Source: an uncultured Flavonifractor sp. (GTDB lineage Bacteria; Bacillota; Clostridia; Oscillospirales; Oscillospiraceae). From it: a stretch of DNA of 50,779 nucleotides. Below, one piece after another: positions 6,775 to 13,741 of the stretch. Every line of letters begins with the position of its first letter. Position 1 is the first letter of the stretch. Below the pieces are notes generated by a model. The model was not told the DNA's origin and did not search any database. It saw nothing but the letters and a program-made list of their open reading frames with translations. A program made the position numbers and the translations under genes. The stretch covers positions 1 to 50,779 of the forward strand of contig CALWXZ010000005.1 of the NCBI GenBank assembly GCA_944385625.1, in the 5' to 3' direction.

Positions 6775-7595
6775 GCGTCCAGTGCGGACTCTGTTTCCAT
6801 CGCTGCGAGCTGGCCGAGGGGCAGACCGGGATGTGCCGGGCCAGGGCCAACCGGGAGGGACAGATCGTCCCCCTCAACTACGGCAGGGTGACCGCGCTGG
6901 CCCTGGACCCCATTGAGAAAAAGCCCCTGCGCCGCTTCCACCCCGGCAGCATGGTGCTGTCGGTGGGCAGCTTCGGCTGCAATTTGGACTGCCCCTTCTG
7001 CCAGAACGGGTGGATTGCCGGGGCGGGAGAGGAGATACCCACCCGCCATTGCCCGCCGGAGGCGCTGGTGCGGGAGGCGGTGAGGCTGAGAAGCCGGGGC
7101 AATATCGGCGTGGCCTACACCTACAATGAGCCTCTGGTGGGTTATGAATATGTGCGGGACTGCGCGGAGCTGGTGCGGGCGGCCGGGATGTGCAACGTGC
7201 TGGTGAGCAACGGCACCATTGAAGAGGCCCCCTGGCGGGCCCTACTGCCGCTGATGGATGCGGTCAATCTCGATCTGAAGGGCTTTACCCAACGCTGGTA
7301 CCGCACCCTGGGCGGCGATCTGGAGACGGTCAAGAGGGCCGTCTCCCTGGCGGCGGAGTATTGCCATGTGGAGGTTACCACCCTCATCGTACCGGGGGAG
7401 AACGATGGGGAGGAGGAGATGCGGGCCCTGGCCAATTGGCTTTCCTCGGTCAGCCCGGACATTCCCCTCCATGTCACCCGGTTTTTTCCCCGCCGCCGGA
7501 TGACCGACCGCCCGCCCACCCCGGTGGACAGGGTCCTTCGCCTGGCCCATGTGGCGCGGGAAAGGCTGCGATTTGTTTATACAGGCAACTGCTAA
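6771..7595 (+). CDS. amrS: AmmeMemoRadiSam system radical SAM enzyme
   Basis: A 274-residue radical SAM enzyme related to the PflA-like activases. An N-terminal Cys cluster (Cys5, Cys8, Cys12, Cys22) precedes the cluster-binding motif CNLDCPFC (Cys70, Cys74, Cys77) that ligates the 4Fe-4S centre cleaving SAM. Further family segments include YTYNEPLVGYEYV, DLKGF and the C-terminal HVTRFFPRRRM. It is the third AmmeMemoRadiSam component and directly follows the fused A/B protein with a 4-base overlap. The natural substrate is not known; it may act on a protein or small molecule held by the Memo-AMMECR1 partner. Confidence 0.93.
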   Translation: MSVQCGLCFHRCELAEGQTGMCRARANREGQIVPLNYGRVTALALDPIEKKPLRRFHPGSMVLSVGSFGCNLDCPFCQNGWIAGAGEEIPTRHCPPEALVREAVRLRSRGNIGVAYTYNEPLVGYEYVRDCAELVRAAGMCNVLVSNGTIEEAPWRALLPLMDAVNLDLKGFTQRWYRTLGGDLETVKRAVSLAAEYCHVEVTTLIVPGENDGEEEMRALANWLSSVSPDIPLHVTRFFPRRRMTDRPPTPVDRVLRLAHVARERLRFVYTGNC

Positions 7596-7620
7596 CAATA
7601 AGAGAAGAGGAGAGAAGAAT

Positions 7621-8181
7621 ATGCGCAAGAATTTTGGAGTCAAACCCTGGACCTATCCCCAGCCGGTGTTCATCCTGGCCACCTACGGCCCGGACGGTAC
7701 CCCTGACGCCATGAACGCGGCCTGGGGCGGGATCAGTGAGAACAACGAGCTGTCCATGTGTATCAGCGCCGGCCACAAGACCACCGCCAACATCCTGGCC
7801 CGGGGTGCCTTTACCGTCAGTATGGCCACGGTGGAGCAGATGGTGGCCTGCGACTATGTGGGCATTGAATCGGGCAACTATGTGGCAAACAAGGTGGAAA
7901 GAGCGGGCTGGCACACCACAAAATCGGCGTTTGTGGACGCCCCGCTGATTGATGAGCTGCCCATGGCGGTGGAGTGCCGCCTGGTGAGTTATGATTCGGA
8001 GAGCTGCCGTCTGGTGGGAGAGATCGTCAATGTCAGCGCCGACGAGTCGGTGCTGGACATCCAGGGAAAGATTGACCCGGACAAGCTCCAGCCCATCATT
8101 TTCGATCCCATTCACAGCGCCTACCGCAAGCTGGGTGAAAAGGTGGGCAACGCCTTCCGGGACGGGGCGAAGCTGAAATAA
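7621..8181 (+). CDS. Flavin reductase family protein (flavoredoxin-like)
   Basis: A 186-residue FMN-binding split-barrel protein of the flavin reductase/flavoredoxin family. Typical features are YPQPVFILATYGPDG, NAAWGG, a KTTANI segment contacting the flavin phosphate, FTVSM and a late HSAYRKLG. Such proteins bind FMN and pass electrons or reduce free flavin in anaerobes. The ATG at 7621 follows GAGGAGAGAAGA; upstream in-frame codons belong to the end of the radical SAM gene. It is 25 bases downstream of that gene, so it may supply electrons to the SAM enzyme, but this is inference. The transcript ends at the palindrome at 8198. Confidence 0.88.
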   Translation: MRKNFGVKPWTYPQPVFILATYGPDGTPDAMNAAWGGISENNELSMCISAGHKTTANILARGAFTVSMATVEQMVACDYVGIESGNYVANKVERAGWHTTKSAFVDAPLIDELPMAVECRLVSYDSESCRLVGEIVNVSADESVLDIQGKIDPDKLQPIIFDPIHSAYRKLGEKVGNAFRDGAKLK

Positions 8182-8197
8182 CCGGCCATGAAAACCC

Positions 8198-8249
8198 AAT
8201 GAAACACCGGGGGACGCCCGCTGCAGCGGGCGTCCCCCGGTGTTTCATT
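8198..8249. terminator. 52-bp perfect palindrome between convergent genes
   Basis: The sequence 8198-8249 is its own reverse complement over all 52 bases, with no loop: arms begin AATGAAACACCGGGGGACGC and meet at CTGCAG. In RNA it forms a very stable GC-rich hairpin flanked by A- and T-rich ends on both strands. It lies between the convergent flavin reductase and CMD-cupin genes and should terminate transcription in both directions. Confidence 0.85.
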
Positions 8250-8263
8250 CACAAAGCGCGCCG

Positions 8264-9016
8264 TCAGCCCAACTGGCTGTACTCAGCGTCGCTGACAGGC
8301 TCCAGCCACTGGTTGGAGCAGTGCTCCCCCGGCACCTCCAGCGCCAGATGGGAGAACCAGCTGTCCGGAGCGGCGCCGTGCCAGTGCTTCACCCCCGCCG
8401 GGATGTTGACCACATCGCCGGGGTGGAGGGCCCTGGCCTGCTTTCCCCACTCCTGATAGTAGCCCCGGCCGGCCACGCAGAGCAGCACCTGCCCGCCGCC
8501 CTGTTCGGCCTGGTGAATGTGCCAATTGTTGCGGCAGCCCGGCTCAAAGGTCACATTATACACCCCCACCTGGCTGGTGGAGAGGGGCTGGAGATAGCTC
8601 CGACCCACAAAAAACTGGGCAAAGCCGTCGTTGGGGGCCCCGATGGGAAAGACCATCTCCTGCTGGTGGATGGCCTTGCCGTCGTCACCGGCCTCCTCCG
8701 CCCAGACCTCCTTGGCCATGCGGAAGGCCGCCCAGGCCTTGGGCCAACCGGCGTAAAAGGCGGCGTGGGTCAGAATCTCGGCGATTTCCTGCCGGGTGAT
8801 GCCGTTTTTCCTGGCGGTGGTCAGGTGATACTGGAAGGAACTGTCCACCAGCCCCTGGGCCATGAGGGCCACCACGGTGACCAGCGAGCGGTCCCGAAGG
8901 GACAGCTTGTCCTCCCGGCTCCACACCTGACCAAACAACACATCGTCATTGAGTTGGGCAAACTTGGGGGCGAATTCCCCCAGCGCGTCTCTGCCCGCCG
9001 TCTGCTTGACTGCCAT
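8264..9016 (-). CDS. Carboxymuconolactone decarboxylase-cupin fusion protein
   Basis: A 250-residue two-domain protein. Residues 10-108 form an all-helical CMD/AhpD-like domain with the conserved HLTTARKNGITRQEIAE segment but no CxxC, so AhpD-type peroxidase chemistry is unlikely. Residues 125-240 form a cupin with metal-site histidines His166 and His168 (WHIH) and His211, plus the LHPGDVVNIPAGVKHWH motif. This fusion is common in gut and soil bacteria beside hydrolases and LysR regulators; the reaction is unknown. The start follows GGAGGTATTGAT. It is the last gene of the acetyltransferase-hydrolase-lipoprotein-fusion operon, 11 bases after the lipoprotein gene. Confidence 0.9.
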   Translation of the reverse strand: MAVKQTAGRDALGEFAPKFAQLNDDVLFGQVWSREDKLSLRDRSLVTVVALMAQGLVDSSFQYHLTTARKNGITRQEIAEILTHAAFYAGWPKAWAAFRMAKEVWAEEAGDDGKAIHQQEMVFPIGAPNDGFAQFFVGRSYLQPLSTSQVGVYNVTFEPGCRNNWHIHQAEQGGGQVLLCVAGRGYYQEWGKQARALHPGDVVNIPAGVKHWHGAAPDSWFSHLALEVPGEHCSNQWLEPVSDAEYSQLG

Positions 9017-9027
9017 ATCAATACCTC

Positions 9028-9537
9028 CTATGCAAGTGAAAAAGTGACCTGGACGGCGCCCTCACCCAACTTTTCCTTCAAACCGGCAGGATCGTCGATT
9101 CTGGCCAGCCGGGTAAGACTCCAGGTATTGGTTCCGTAATAGATGGTGATCTGATTGCCCTGATAGAGGATCACATCGCCGGGCTGGGTGGTGATGGATT
9201 CGTCGCTGCGGGTCAGGGTGGTCCCCAAGGGACCCACCTTCTCAAAACCGCCGTAGTCCTCCATCGTGACCGTTACCGGCCCCTGAGACAGCAGCGCCCG
9301 GAAAGCCTCCGCCGAGCTGTTGTCGGCAAAGGTGGCCCCCATCTCATAGTCCCCCACTGTGATGTTCAAGGCGGATTCCTCCTCGTGGAGCGCTGTATCC
9401 CCGGAGGGGCGGAGGGATTCCGTCTGCTGCTCCAGGGCGGTGGCCTGAGCCGGAGAGGCGCCGGATTGGGCGGAACTCCCGCCGGACCCGCAGGCTGTGA
9501 GCCCCAGAATAGCCAGCAGCATACAAATGAATTTCAA
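9028..9537 (-). CDS. Cyclophilin-like domain lipoprotein
   Basis: A 169-residue secreted lipoprotein: signal peptide with lipobox LTAC (Cys16), a low-complexity Ser/Ala/Gln linker to about residue 55, then a cyclophilin-like beta-barrel domain. The latter shows MGATFADNSSAEAFRALL, PVTVTMEDYGGFEKVGPL and QPGDVILYQGNQITIYYG, typical of the small bacterial cyclophilin-like (COG2164) group. Prolyl isomerase activity is not assured, because classic active-site residues are not obvious in this branch. It is 23 bases downstream of the hydrolase gene and belongs to the LysR-linked operon. Confidence 0.85.
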   Translation of the reverse strand: MKFICMLLAILGLTACGSGGSSAQSGASPAQATALEQQTESLRPSGDTALHEEESALNITVGDYEMGATFADNSSAEAFRALLSQGPVTVTMEDYGGFEKVGPLGTTLTRSDESITTQPGDVILYQGNQITIYYGTNTWSLTRLARIDDPAGLKEKLGEGAVQVTFSLA

Positions 9538-9560
9538 AGAGAGCCCTCCTTCCGTTGCGG

Positions 9561-10535
9561 TTAACGCAGGTACGCCAGGAAAAATTGCTGGATCTTGTCA
9601 AAGGGAATGATATCCTTCCGGTCATAGAGATCGGTGTGGACGGCGCCGGGAATAAGGAGCAGCTGCTTGTTGTCGGTATAGGGGTTGTCTTTTACCAGCT
9701 CGGCAAAGGCGTCCCTGCTGAAATAGCAGGAGTGGGCCTTATCCCCATGGATGACCAGCACGGCGCTGCGGATCTCATTGCTGTAGCGCAGGATGGGCAT
9801 ATTGAGCAGAGACAGGGAGGAGGTCACGTTCCAGCCGTCGTTGGAGTTGAGGGAGCGCTCGGCGTAGCCCCGCTGGGTCTTATAGTAGTCGTAGTAGTCC
9901 TTTACGAAGAAGGGGGCGTCCGCGGGCAGCGGATCCACCACGCCCCCCGCCCGGGCATAGGAGCCGTTTTTGTAATCCGCCGTCCGCTGGGCGTTCAGCG
10001 CCTTTTTCATCTCATACCGGGCGTCGGCGCTGTCGTCGGCGTCGAAGTAGCCCCGGGCGGCGATTCTGGTCATGTTATACATGGTGGAGGTGACGGTGGC
10101 CTTGACGCGGGTATCCATGGCGGCGGCGTTGAGGGCCATACCACCAAAGCCGCAGATGCCCAGTATGCCGATTCTTTCCGGGTCAATCAGCTCCTGGGTG
10201 GAGAGGAAATCCACAGCGGCGGAGAAATCCTCGGTATTGATGTCGGGAGAGGCCACGTTGCGGGCCTGGCCGCCACTCTCTCCAATAAAGGAGGGGTCAA
10301 AGGCCAGGGCGGCAAAGCCGCGGCTGGCCAGCTCCTCGGCGTACAGCCCGGAGCACTGCTCCTTCACCGCGCCGAAGGGGCCGGACACGGCCACGGCGGC
10401 CAGCGTTCCCTGGCGTTCCGCGGGCAGATACAGATCGCCCGCCAGCTCGATGCCGTAGCGGTTGTGAAAGCGGACCTTTTCCCGGGTGACGGTGTCCCGC
10501 AGCTGGAAGGTATAGCCGTTATATTTGGAATTCAT
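9561..10535 (-). CDS. Alpha/beta hydrolase with cysteine nucleophile
   Basis: A 324-residue alpha/beta hydrolase. The nucleophile elbow is GICGFGG, putting Cys128 where serine is usual, as in dienelactone hydrolases. The acid is probably in VIHGDKAHS and the histidine in IPGAVHTDLYD. The N-terminal DPSFIGESGG strand and loop match the YcjY/dienelactone-like branch often encoded beside CMD-cupin proteins. The chosen ATG follows AAGGAGG by 8 bases. An ATG ten codons upstream (10565) overlaps the acetyltransferase stop by ATGA and is a possible alternative. The substrate is unknown. Confidence 0.85.
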   Translation of the reverse strand: MNSKYNGYTFQLRDTVTREKVRFHNRYGIELAGDLYLPAERQGTLAAVAVSGPFGAVKEQCSGLYAEELASRGFAALAFDPSFIGESGGQARNVASPDINTEDFSAAVDFLSTQELIDPERIGILGICGFGGMALNAAAMDTRVKATVTSTMYNMTRIAARGYFDADDSADARYEMKKALNAQRTADYKNGSYARAGGVVDPLPADAPFFVKDYYDYYKTQRGYAERSLNSNDGWNVTSSLSLLNMPILRYSNEIRSAVLVIHGDKAHSCYFSRDAFAELVKDNPYTDNKQLLLIPGAVHTDLYDRKDIIPFDKIQQFFLAYLR

Positions 10536-10561
10536 GGTTTTATCCTCCTTAATTGCCTTGC

Positions 10562-11143
10562 TCATGCCTTTGCCTCCTCGGGGATGGTCCGGACAACCTT
10601 GGCCGGTACGCCGGCTACAATGGTGTTTTCCGGCACGTCCCTGTTCACCACCGCCCCCGCGGCCACGATGGCGCCGTCGCCGATGGTCACACCGGGCAGA
10701 ACGGTGGCGTTGGCGCCAATCCAGACATTTTTGCCGATGTGAATGGGAGCGGGAATCATGCTGCCCCGGTCCTGGGGGGAGTGGGCGTGGTTGAGGGTGG
10801 CCAGCACCACATTGTGGCCGATCAGCGCCCCATCCCCGATGAATATGCCGCCCTGATCCTGAAACTTGCAGCCCATGTTGATAAAGACGTTTTTGCCGAT
10901 ATGGATGTTCTTTCCACAGTCGGTATAAAAGGGCGGAAAGAGCCCGAAGCTCTCATCCACCGGCTGGCCGATCAGCTGGGAGAAGAGGGCCCGCAGCTGG
11001 TGGGGCTCATGGTAGCCGCCGTTGATTTCGGCTGTGAGTTTCAGGGCCTGCTGACTGATACTGTGCATGAACTGGTGGGCGGGGCTGCCCCCGCGTACCG
11101 GCTCTCCGCTGTTTAAATGGTCCAAAAATTCCGTCAAATCCAT
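10562..11143 (-). CDS. Sugar O-acetyltransferase, hexapeptide-repeat family
   Basis: A 193-residue left-handed beta-helix acetyltransferase of the LacA/Maa/NodL type. An N-terminal helical cap is followed by hexapeptide repeats ([45 protein letters not shown]). TLNHAHS provides the likely catalytic His119. These trimeric enzymes transfer acetyl from acetyl-CoA to a sugar or other hydroxyl. It is the first gene of the minus-strand operon divergent from the LysR regulator, and its promoter is at 11176-11204. The operon context suggests acetylation of a small molecule rather than central sugar metabolism. Confidence 0.9.
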   Translation of the reverse strand: MDLTEFLDHLNSGEPVRGGSPAHQFMHSISQQALKLTAEINGGYHEPHQLRALFSQLIGQPVDESFGLFPPFYTDCGKNIHIGKNVFINMGCKFQDQGGIFIGDGALIGHNVVLATLNHAHSPQDRGSMIPAPIHIGKNVWIGANATVLPGVTIGDGAIVAAGAVVNRDVPENTIVAGVPAKVVRTIPEEAKA

Positions 11144-11175
11144 GGTTTACTCCCGCTTTGCTTTTATTTGATTTC

Positions 11176-11204
11176 ATTGTATCACTGGCCCAATTAGATA
11201 ACAA
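11176..11204 (-). promoter_or_regulatory. Promoter of the acetyltransferase-to-CMD-cupin operon
   Basis: The -35 TTGTTA (11199-11204) and -10 TACAAT (11176-11181) on the minus strand have a 17-bp spacer. Just upstream, toward the LysR gene, the motif ACCTATAT occurs twice (about 11206 and 11238) in an AT-rich stretch. This is where LysR-type proteins usually bind, and it also contains TATAAT at 11224-11229 that may serve the LysR gene. Confidence 0.6.
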
Positions 11205-11284
11205 ATACCTATATTGAATATTTTATAATGCTTGAAACCTATATCTGTTCTGTGCTATCATCAAGCAGACCGGAGGTGACCGAT

Positions 11285-12181
11285 ATGGAGCTGAGAGTGC
11301 TGCAATACTTTCTGGCGGTGGCGCGGGAGCAGAATATCTCGGCGGCGGCCCAGTCCCTGCACCTCACCCAGCCCACCCTCTCCCGTCAGCTGAGGGAGCT
11401 GGAGGAGGAGCTGGGCAAGCAGCTGATGATACGGGGCAACCGAAAGATCACCCTTACCGAGGAGGGGATGCTGCTGCGGAAGCGGGCGGAAGAAATTTTG
11501 GAACTGGTGGACCGGACGGAGAAAGAGGTCATGCAGTCGGACGACGCCGTCACCGGGGATATCTACATCGGCACCGGCGAGACCGACGGAGTGCGCCAGA
11601 TCGCCCAGACCGCAAACCGGCTTCAAACCAGCTGCCCGGGCATCCGCTTTCATATTGTCAGCGGCGACGCGGTGGATGTGTGCGAGCGGCTGGACAAGGG
11701 CCTGCTGGATTTCGGCGTGCTTTTGGGCGACATCGACAAGACAAAATACAATTATATGGAGCTGCCCATGAGGGACACCTGGGGGGTGCTGATGCGGGGG
11801 GACAGTCCGCTGGCCCGCCGGGACGCGGTTTCGCCCGGGGATCTGTGGGACAAGCCCCTGATTCTCTCCCGGCAGATGGACAACAAGAGCGGGCTGTACC
11901 GCTGGCTCCGGAAAGATCCGGCGCAGCTGCGCACGGTGGCCACATACAACCTGGTCTATAACGCCACCCTGATGGTGGAAGAGGGGATGGGGTATGTGTT
12001 TACCTTGGACAAGCTGGTCAACACCATCGGACGCAACTTGTGCTTCCGCCCCCTGAGACCCAGGCTGGAGCTGGGGATGTATATGGTGTGGAAAAAGTCC
12101 CAGATCTTCTCCAAGGCGACGGAGCTGTTTCTGGAGCATATGCAGGCGCAGTTTTCCGTTTCGGGCGACGCCCGGGAATGA
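11285..12181 (+). CDS. LysR-family transcriptional regulator
   Basis: A 298-residue LysR protein. The N-terminal winged helix (residues 1-60: MELRVLQYFLAVAREQNISA, then LHLTQPTLSRQLRELEEELG) is followed by the periplasmic-binding-like effector domain (about 88-290). The ATG at 11285 follows GGAGGTGA by 5 bases. It is divergently transcribed from the acetyltransferase operon across a 141-base AT-rich gap, the classic arrangement in which the LysR protein controls its divergent target and itself. The effector is unknown; the target genes suggest a small organic compound. Confidence 0.93.
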   Translation: MELRVLQYFLAVAREQNISAAAQSLHLTQPTLSRQLRELEEELGKQLMIRGNRKITLTEEGMLLRKRAEEILELVDRTEKEVMQSDDAVTGDIYIGTGETDGVRQIAQTANRLQTSCPGIRFHIVSGDAVDVCERLDKGLLDFGVLLGDIDKTKYNYMELPMRDTWGVLMRGDSPLARRDAVSPGDLWDKPLILSRQMDNKSGLYRWLRKDPAQLRTVATYNLVYNATLMVEEGMGYVFTLDKLVNTIGRNLCFRPLRPRLELGMYMVWKKSQIFSKATELFLEHMQAQFSVSGDARE

Positions 12182-12200
12182 CCTGGAAGGGAGGGGCGAG

Positions 12201-13076
12201 ATGGACGTCTATATTCCGGATCTCTTTGATCCCCAGAAGATTATCCGCAGCGGCCAGTGCTTTCGGGCGGCCTGCTTTCCCGACGGCACCTGCCGCTTTA
12301 TCACCGGGGACCAGGTGGTGTATCTCCGGAAGCACTCGGAGGGGCGCTACCGCGTGAGCTGCGCCCCGGAGATTTGGGAGGAGATCTGGCGGCCCTATTT
12401 CGACCTGGACCGCAATTACCTGGCTTTGAGCGGGCGGATACCGGAAAAGGACCGCTTTTTGCGTACAGCGGCCCAGGTGGGCGCGGGAATCCGCATCCTG
12501 CGGCAGGACCCCTGGGAGATGCTGATGAGCTTTCTGATCTCCCAGCGCAAGAGCATCCCGGCCATTCGCGGGGTGGTGGAGCACCTCTGCCGGCGGTACG
12601 GCACCCAGATCCACACGCCGGTGGAACGCATCTACACCTTTCCCACGCCGGTTCAGTTGAAAGCTGTGGGGGAGCAGGCGTACATAGAATGCAAAGCCGG
12701 GTACCGGGCCCCCTATCTGCAAGACGCGGTTCGGCAGGTCCTGGAGGGCCGCCTGGACCTGAAGGAAGCGGCCGGCCTTTCCGACGATGGACTGATCGCC
12801 GCGCTGGAGCAGGTGAAGGGCGTGGGAGTGAAGGTGGCCAACTGCGTGGCGCTGTTTGCCTATGGCCGGACCGCCTGCGCGCCGGTGGATACCTGGATCG
12901 CAAAGATTATACGGCAGCACTACCGGGGCAGAAGTCCCTTCCGCCGTTATGGCGATGCCGCCGGAATCATGCAGCAATATTTTTTCTACTATGCCCAGAG
13001 CCATAAGGAAAAGGGAGCAAAACTTGTGCCGGACTGTGATTGCTCTTGCACGCACGGGGAAGGCAGTGTAAAATAA
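12201..13076 (+). CDS. OGG1-like 8-oxoguanine DNA glycosylase
   Basis: A 291-residue helix-hairpin-helix glycosylase of the OGG1/AlkA superfamily. The hairpin LEQVKGVGVKVANCVALF contains the catalytic Lys211, and the conserved aspartate is Asp230 in CAPVDTWI. The N-terminal beta-rich domain carries FRSGQCFR-like features (RSGQCFRAACFPDG). Such enzymes excise 8-oxoguanine opposite cytosine and nick the strand by beta-elimination. The tail has three closely spaced cysteines (CDCSC), which is unusual. It begins 19 bases after the LysR stop with a GGGAGGGG ribosome site and is likely cotranscribed with it. Confidence 0.88.
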   Translation: MDVYIPDLFDPQKIIRSGQCFRAACFPDGTCRFITGDQVVYLRKHSEGRYRVSCAPEIWEEIWRPYFDLDRNYLALSGRIPEKDRFLRTAAQVGAGIRILRQDPWEMLMSFLISQRKSIPAIRGVVEHLCRRYGTQIHTPVERIYTFPTPVQLKAVGEQAYIECKAGYRAPYLQDAVRQVLEGRLDLKEAAGLSDDGLIAALEQVKGVGVKVANCVALFAYGRTACAPVDTWIAKIIRQHYRGRSPFRRYGDAAGIMQQYFFYYAQSHKEKGAKLVPDCDCSCTHGEGSVK

Positions 13077-13098
13077 AGCTGTAATCATTCCTGTTACA
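13046..13098 (+). promoter_or_regulatory. Rrf2 promoter inside the glycosylase 3' end, plus downstream dyad
   Basis: The -35 TTGCAC (13046-13051) and -10 TAAAAT (13069-13074), spacer 17 bp, lie within the last codons of the glycosylase gene. An imperfect operator-like dyad TGTAA-N9-TTACA (13080-13098) sits at the expected start of transcription, where the Rrf2 protein could repress itself. The promoter is about 75 bases before the Rrf2 start. Confidence 0.5.
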
Positions 13099-13150
13099 TG
13101 ACGCCGGCGGCGCGGCGCCCAATCGTCTTACTCCAGAAAGGAGCATTCCT

Positions 13151-13741
13151 GTGCAATTGAGTATGAAGTGCTCTGTGGCCGTCCACTGTTTGATCTTCAT
13201 CCATGAGGCCCAGGGTGCGGTCAAAGTGACCAGCGCTCTGCTCGCCCAGAGTACCGGAGTCAATCCGGTGGTGATCCGGAACACCCTCAGCGCCTTGAAG
13301 AAGGCGGGGCTGATTACGGTGGCCCGGGGCACCGGCGGCGCGGCGCTGTGCCGCAAGCCGGAGGAGATCACCCTGTACCAGGTGTACAGCGCCCTGGAGC
13401 CCAACGGCCTGTCCTGCCTGATTGGTATCCACGACTGCGGCGGAAGGCCGTGTCCCGTGGCCCGTAACATACAGAGGGTGCTGGCGGGTCCCTACCAGAA
13501 AATTGAAGATTCCATCCGGCACGCCATGGAGAACATCACGCTGGCCTCCATGCTGGAGGACTTCCACCGGCGGGTGGCAGCGGAAGGAGCGGGAGCCGCA
13601 GAGACGGATGGGGGCGTGAGTCTTGAGCGGCGGCATAGACGGAAAGAGGTGCGGGATTATGAGCGTGACGGTGGCGGATCTGCTGGAATTGCCCAGCCTG
13701 CGCAGTGCCCGCCTGGCTGCGGGCAGGGGCGGACTGAATAA
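13151..13741 (+). CDS. Rrf2-family transcriptional regulator with an odd C-terminal tail
   Basis: A 196-residue protein. Residues 1-145 are a normal Rrf2 regulator: MQLSMKCSVAVHCLIFI, the winged-helix segment LAQSTGVNPVVIRNTLSALK, and a Cys-bearing effector segment. Cys89, Cys96 and Cys101 have roughly the spacing of Fe-S-sensing relatives such as IscR or NsrR, but simpler Rrf2 proteins also keep the CPVARN cysteine, so cluster binding is only possible. The GTG start follows AAAGGAG by 7 bases. The last 45 or so residues are low-complexity (Arg/Gly/Glu) and overlap the PucR gene by 83 bases in another frame, as if an earlier stop had been lost. Confidence 0.85.
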   Translation: MQLSMKCSVAVHCLIFIHEAQGAVKVTSALLAQSTGVNPVVIRNTLSALKKAGLITVARGTGGAALCRKPEEITLYQVYSALEPNGLSCLIGIHDCGGRPCPVARNIQRVLAGPYQKIEDSIRHAMENITLASMLEDFHRRVAAEGAGAAETDGGVSLERRHRRKEVRDYERDGGGSAGIAQPAQCPPGCGQGRTE

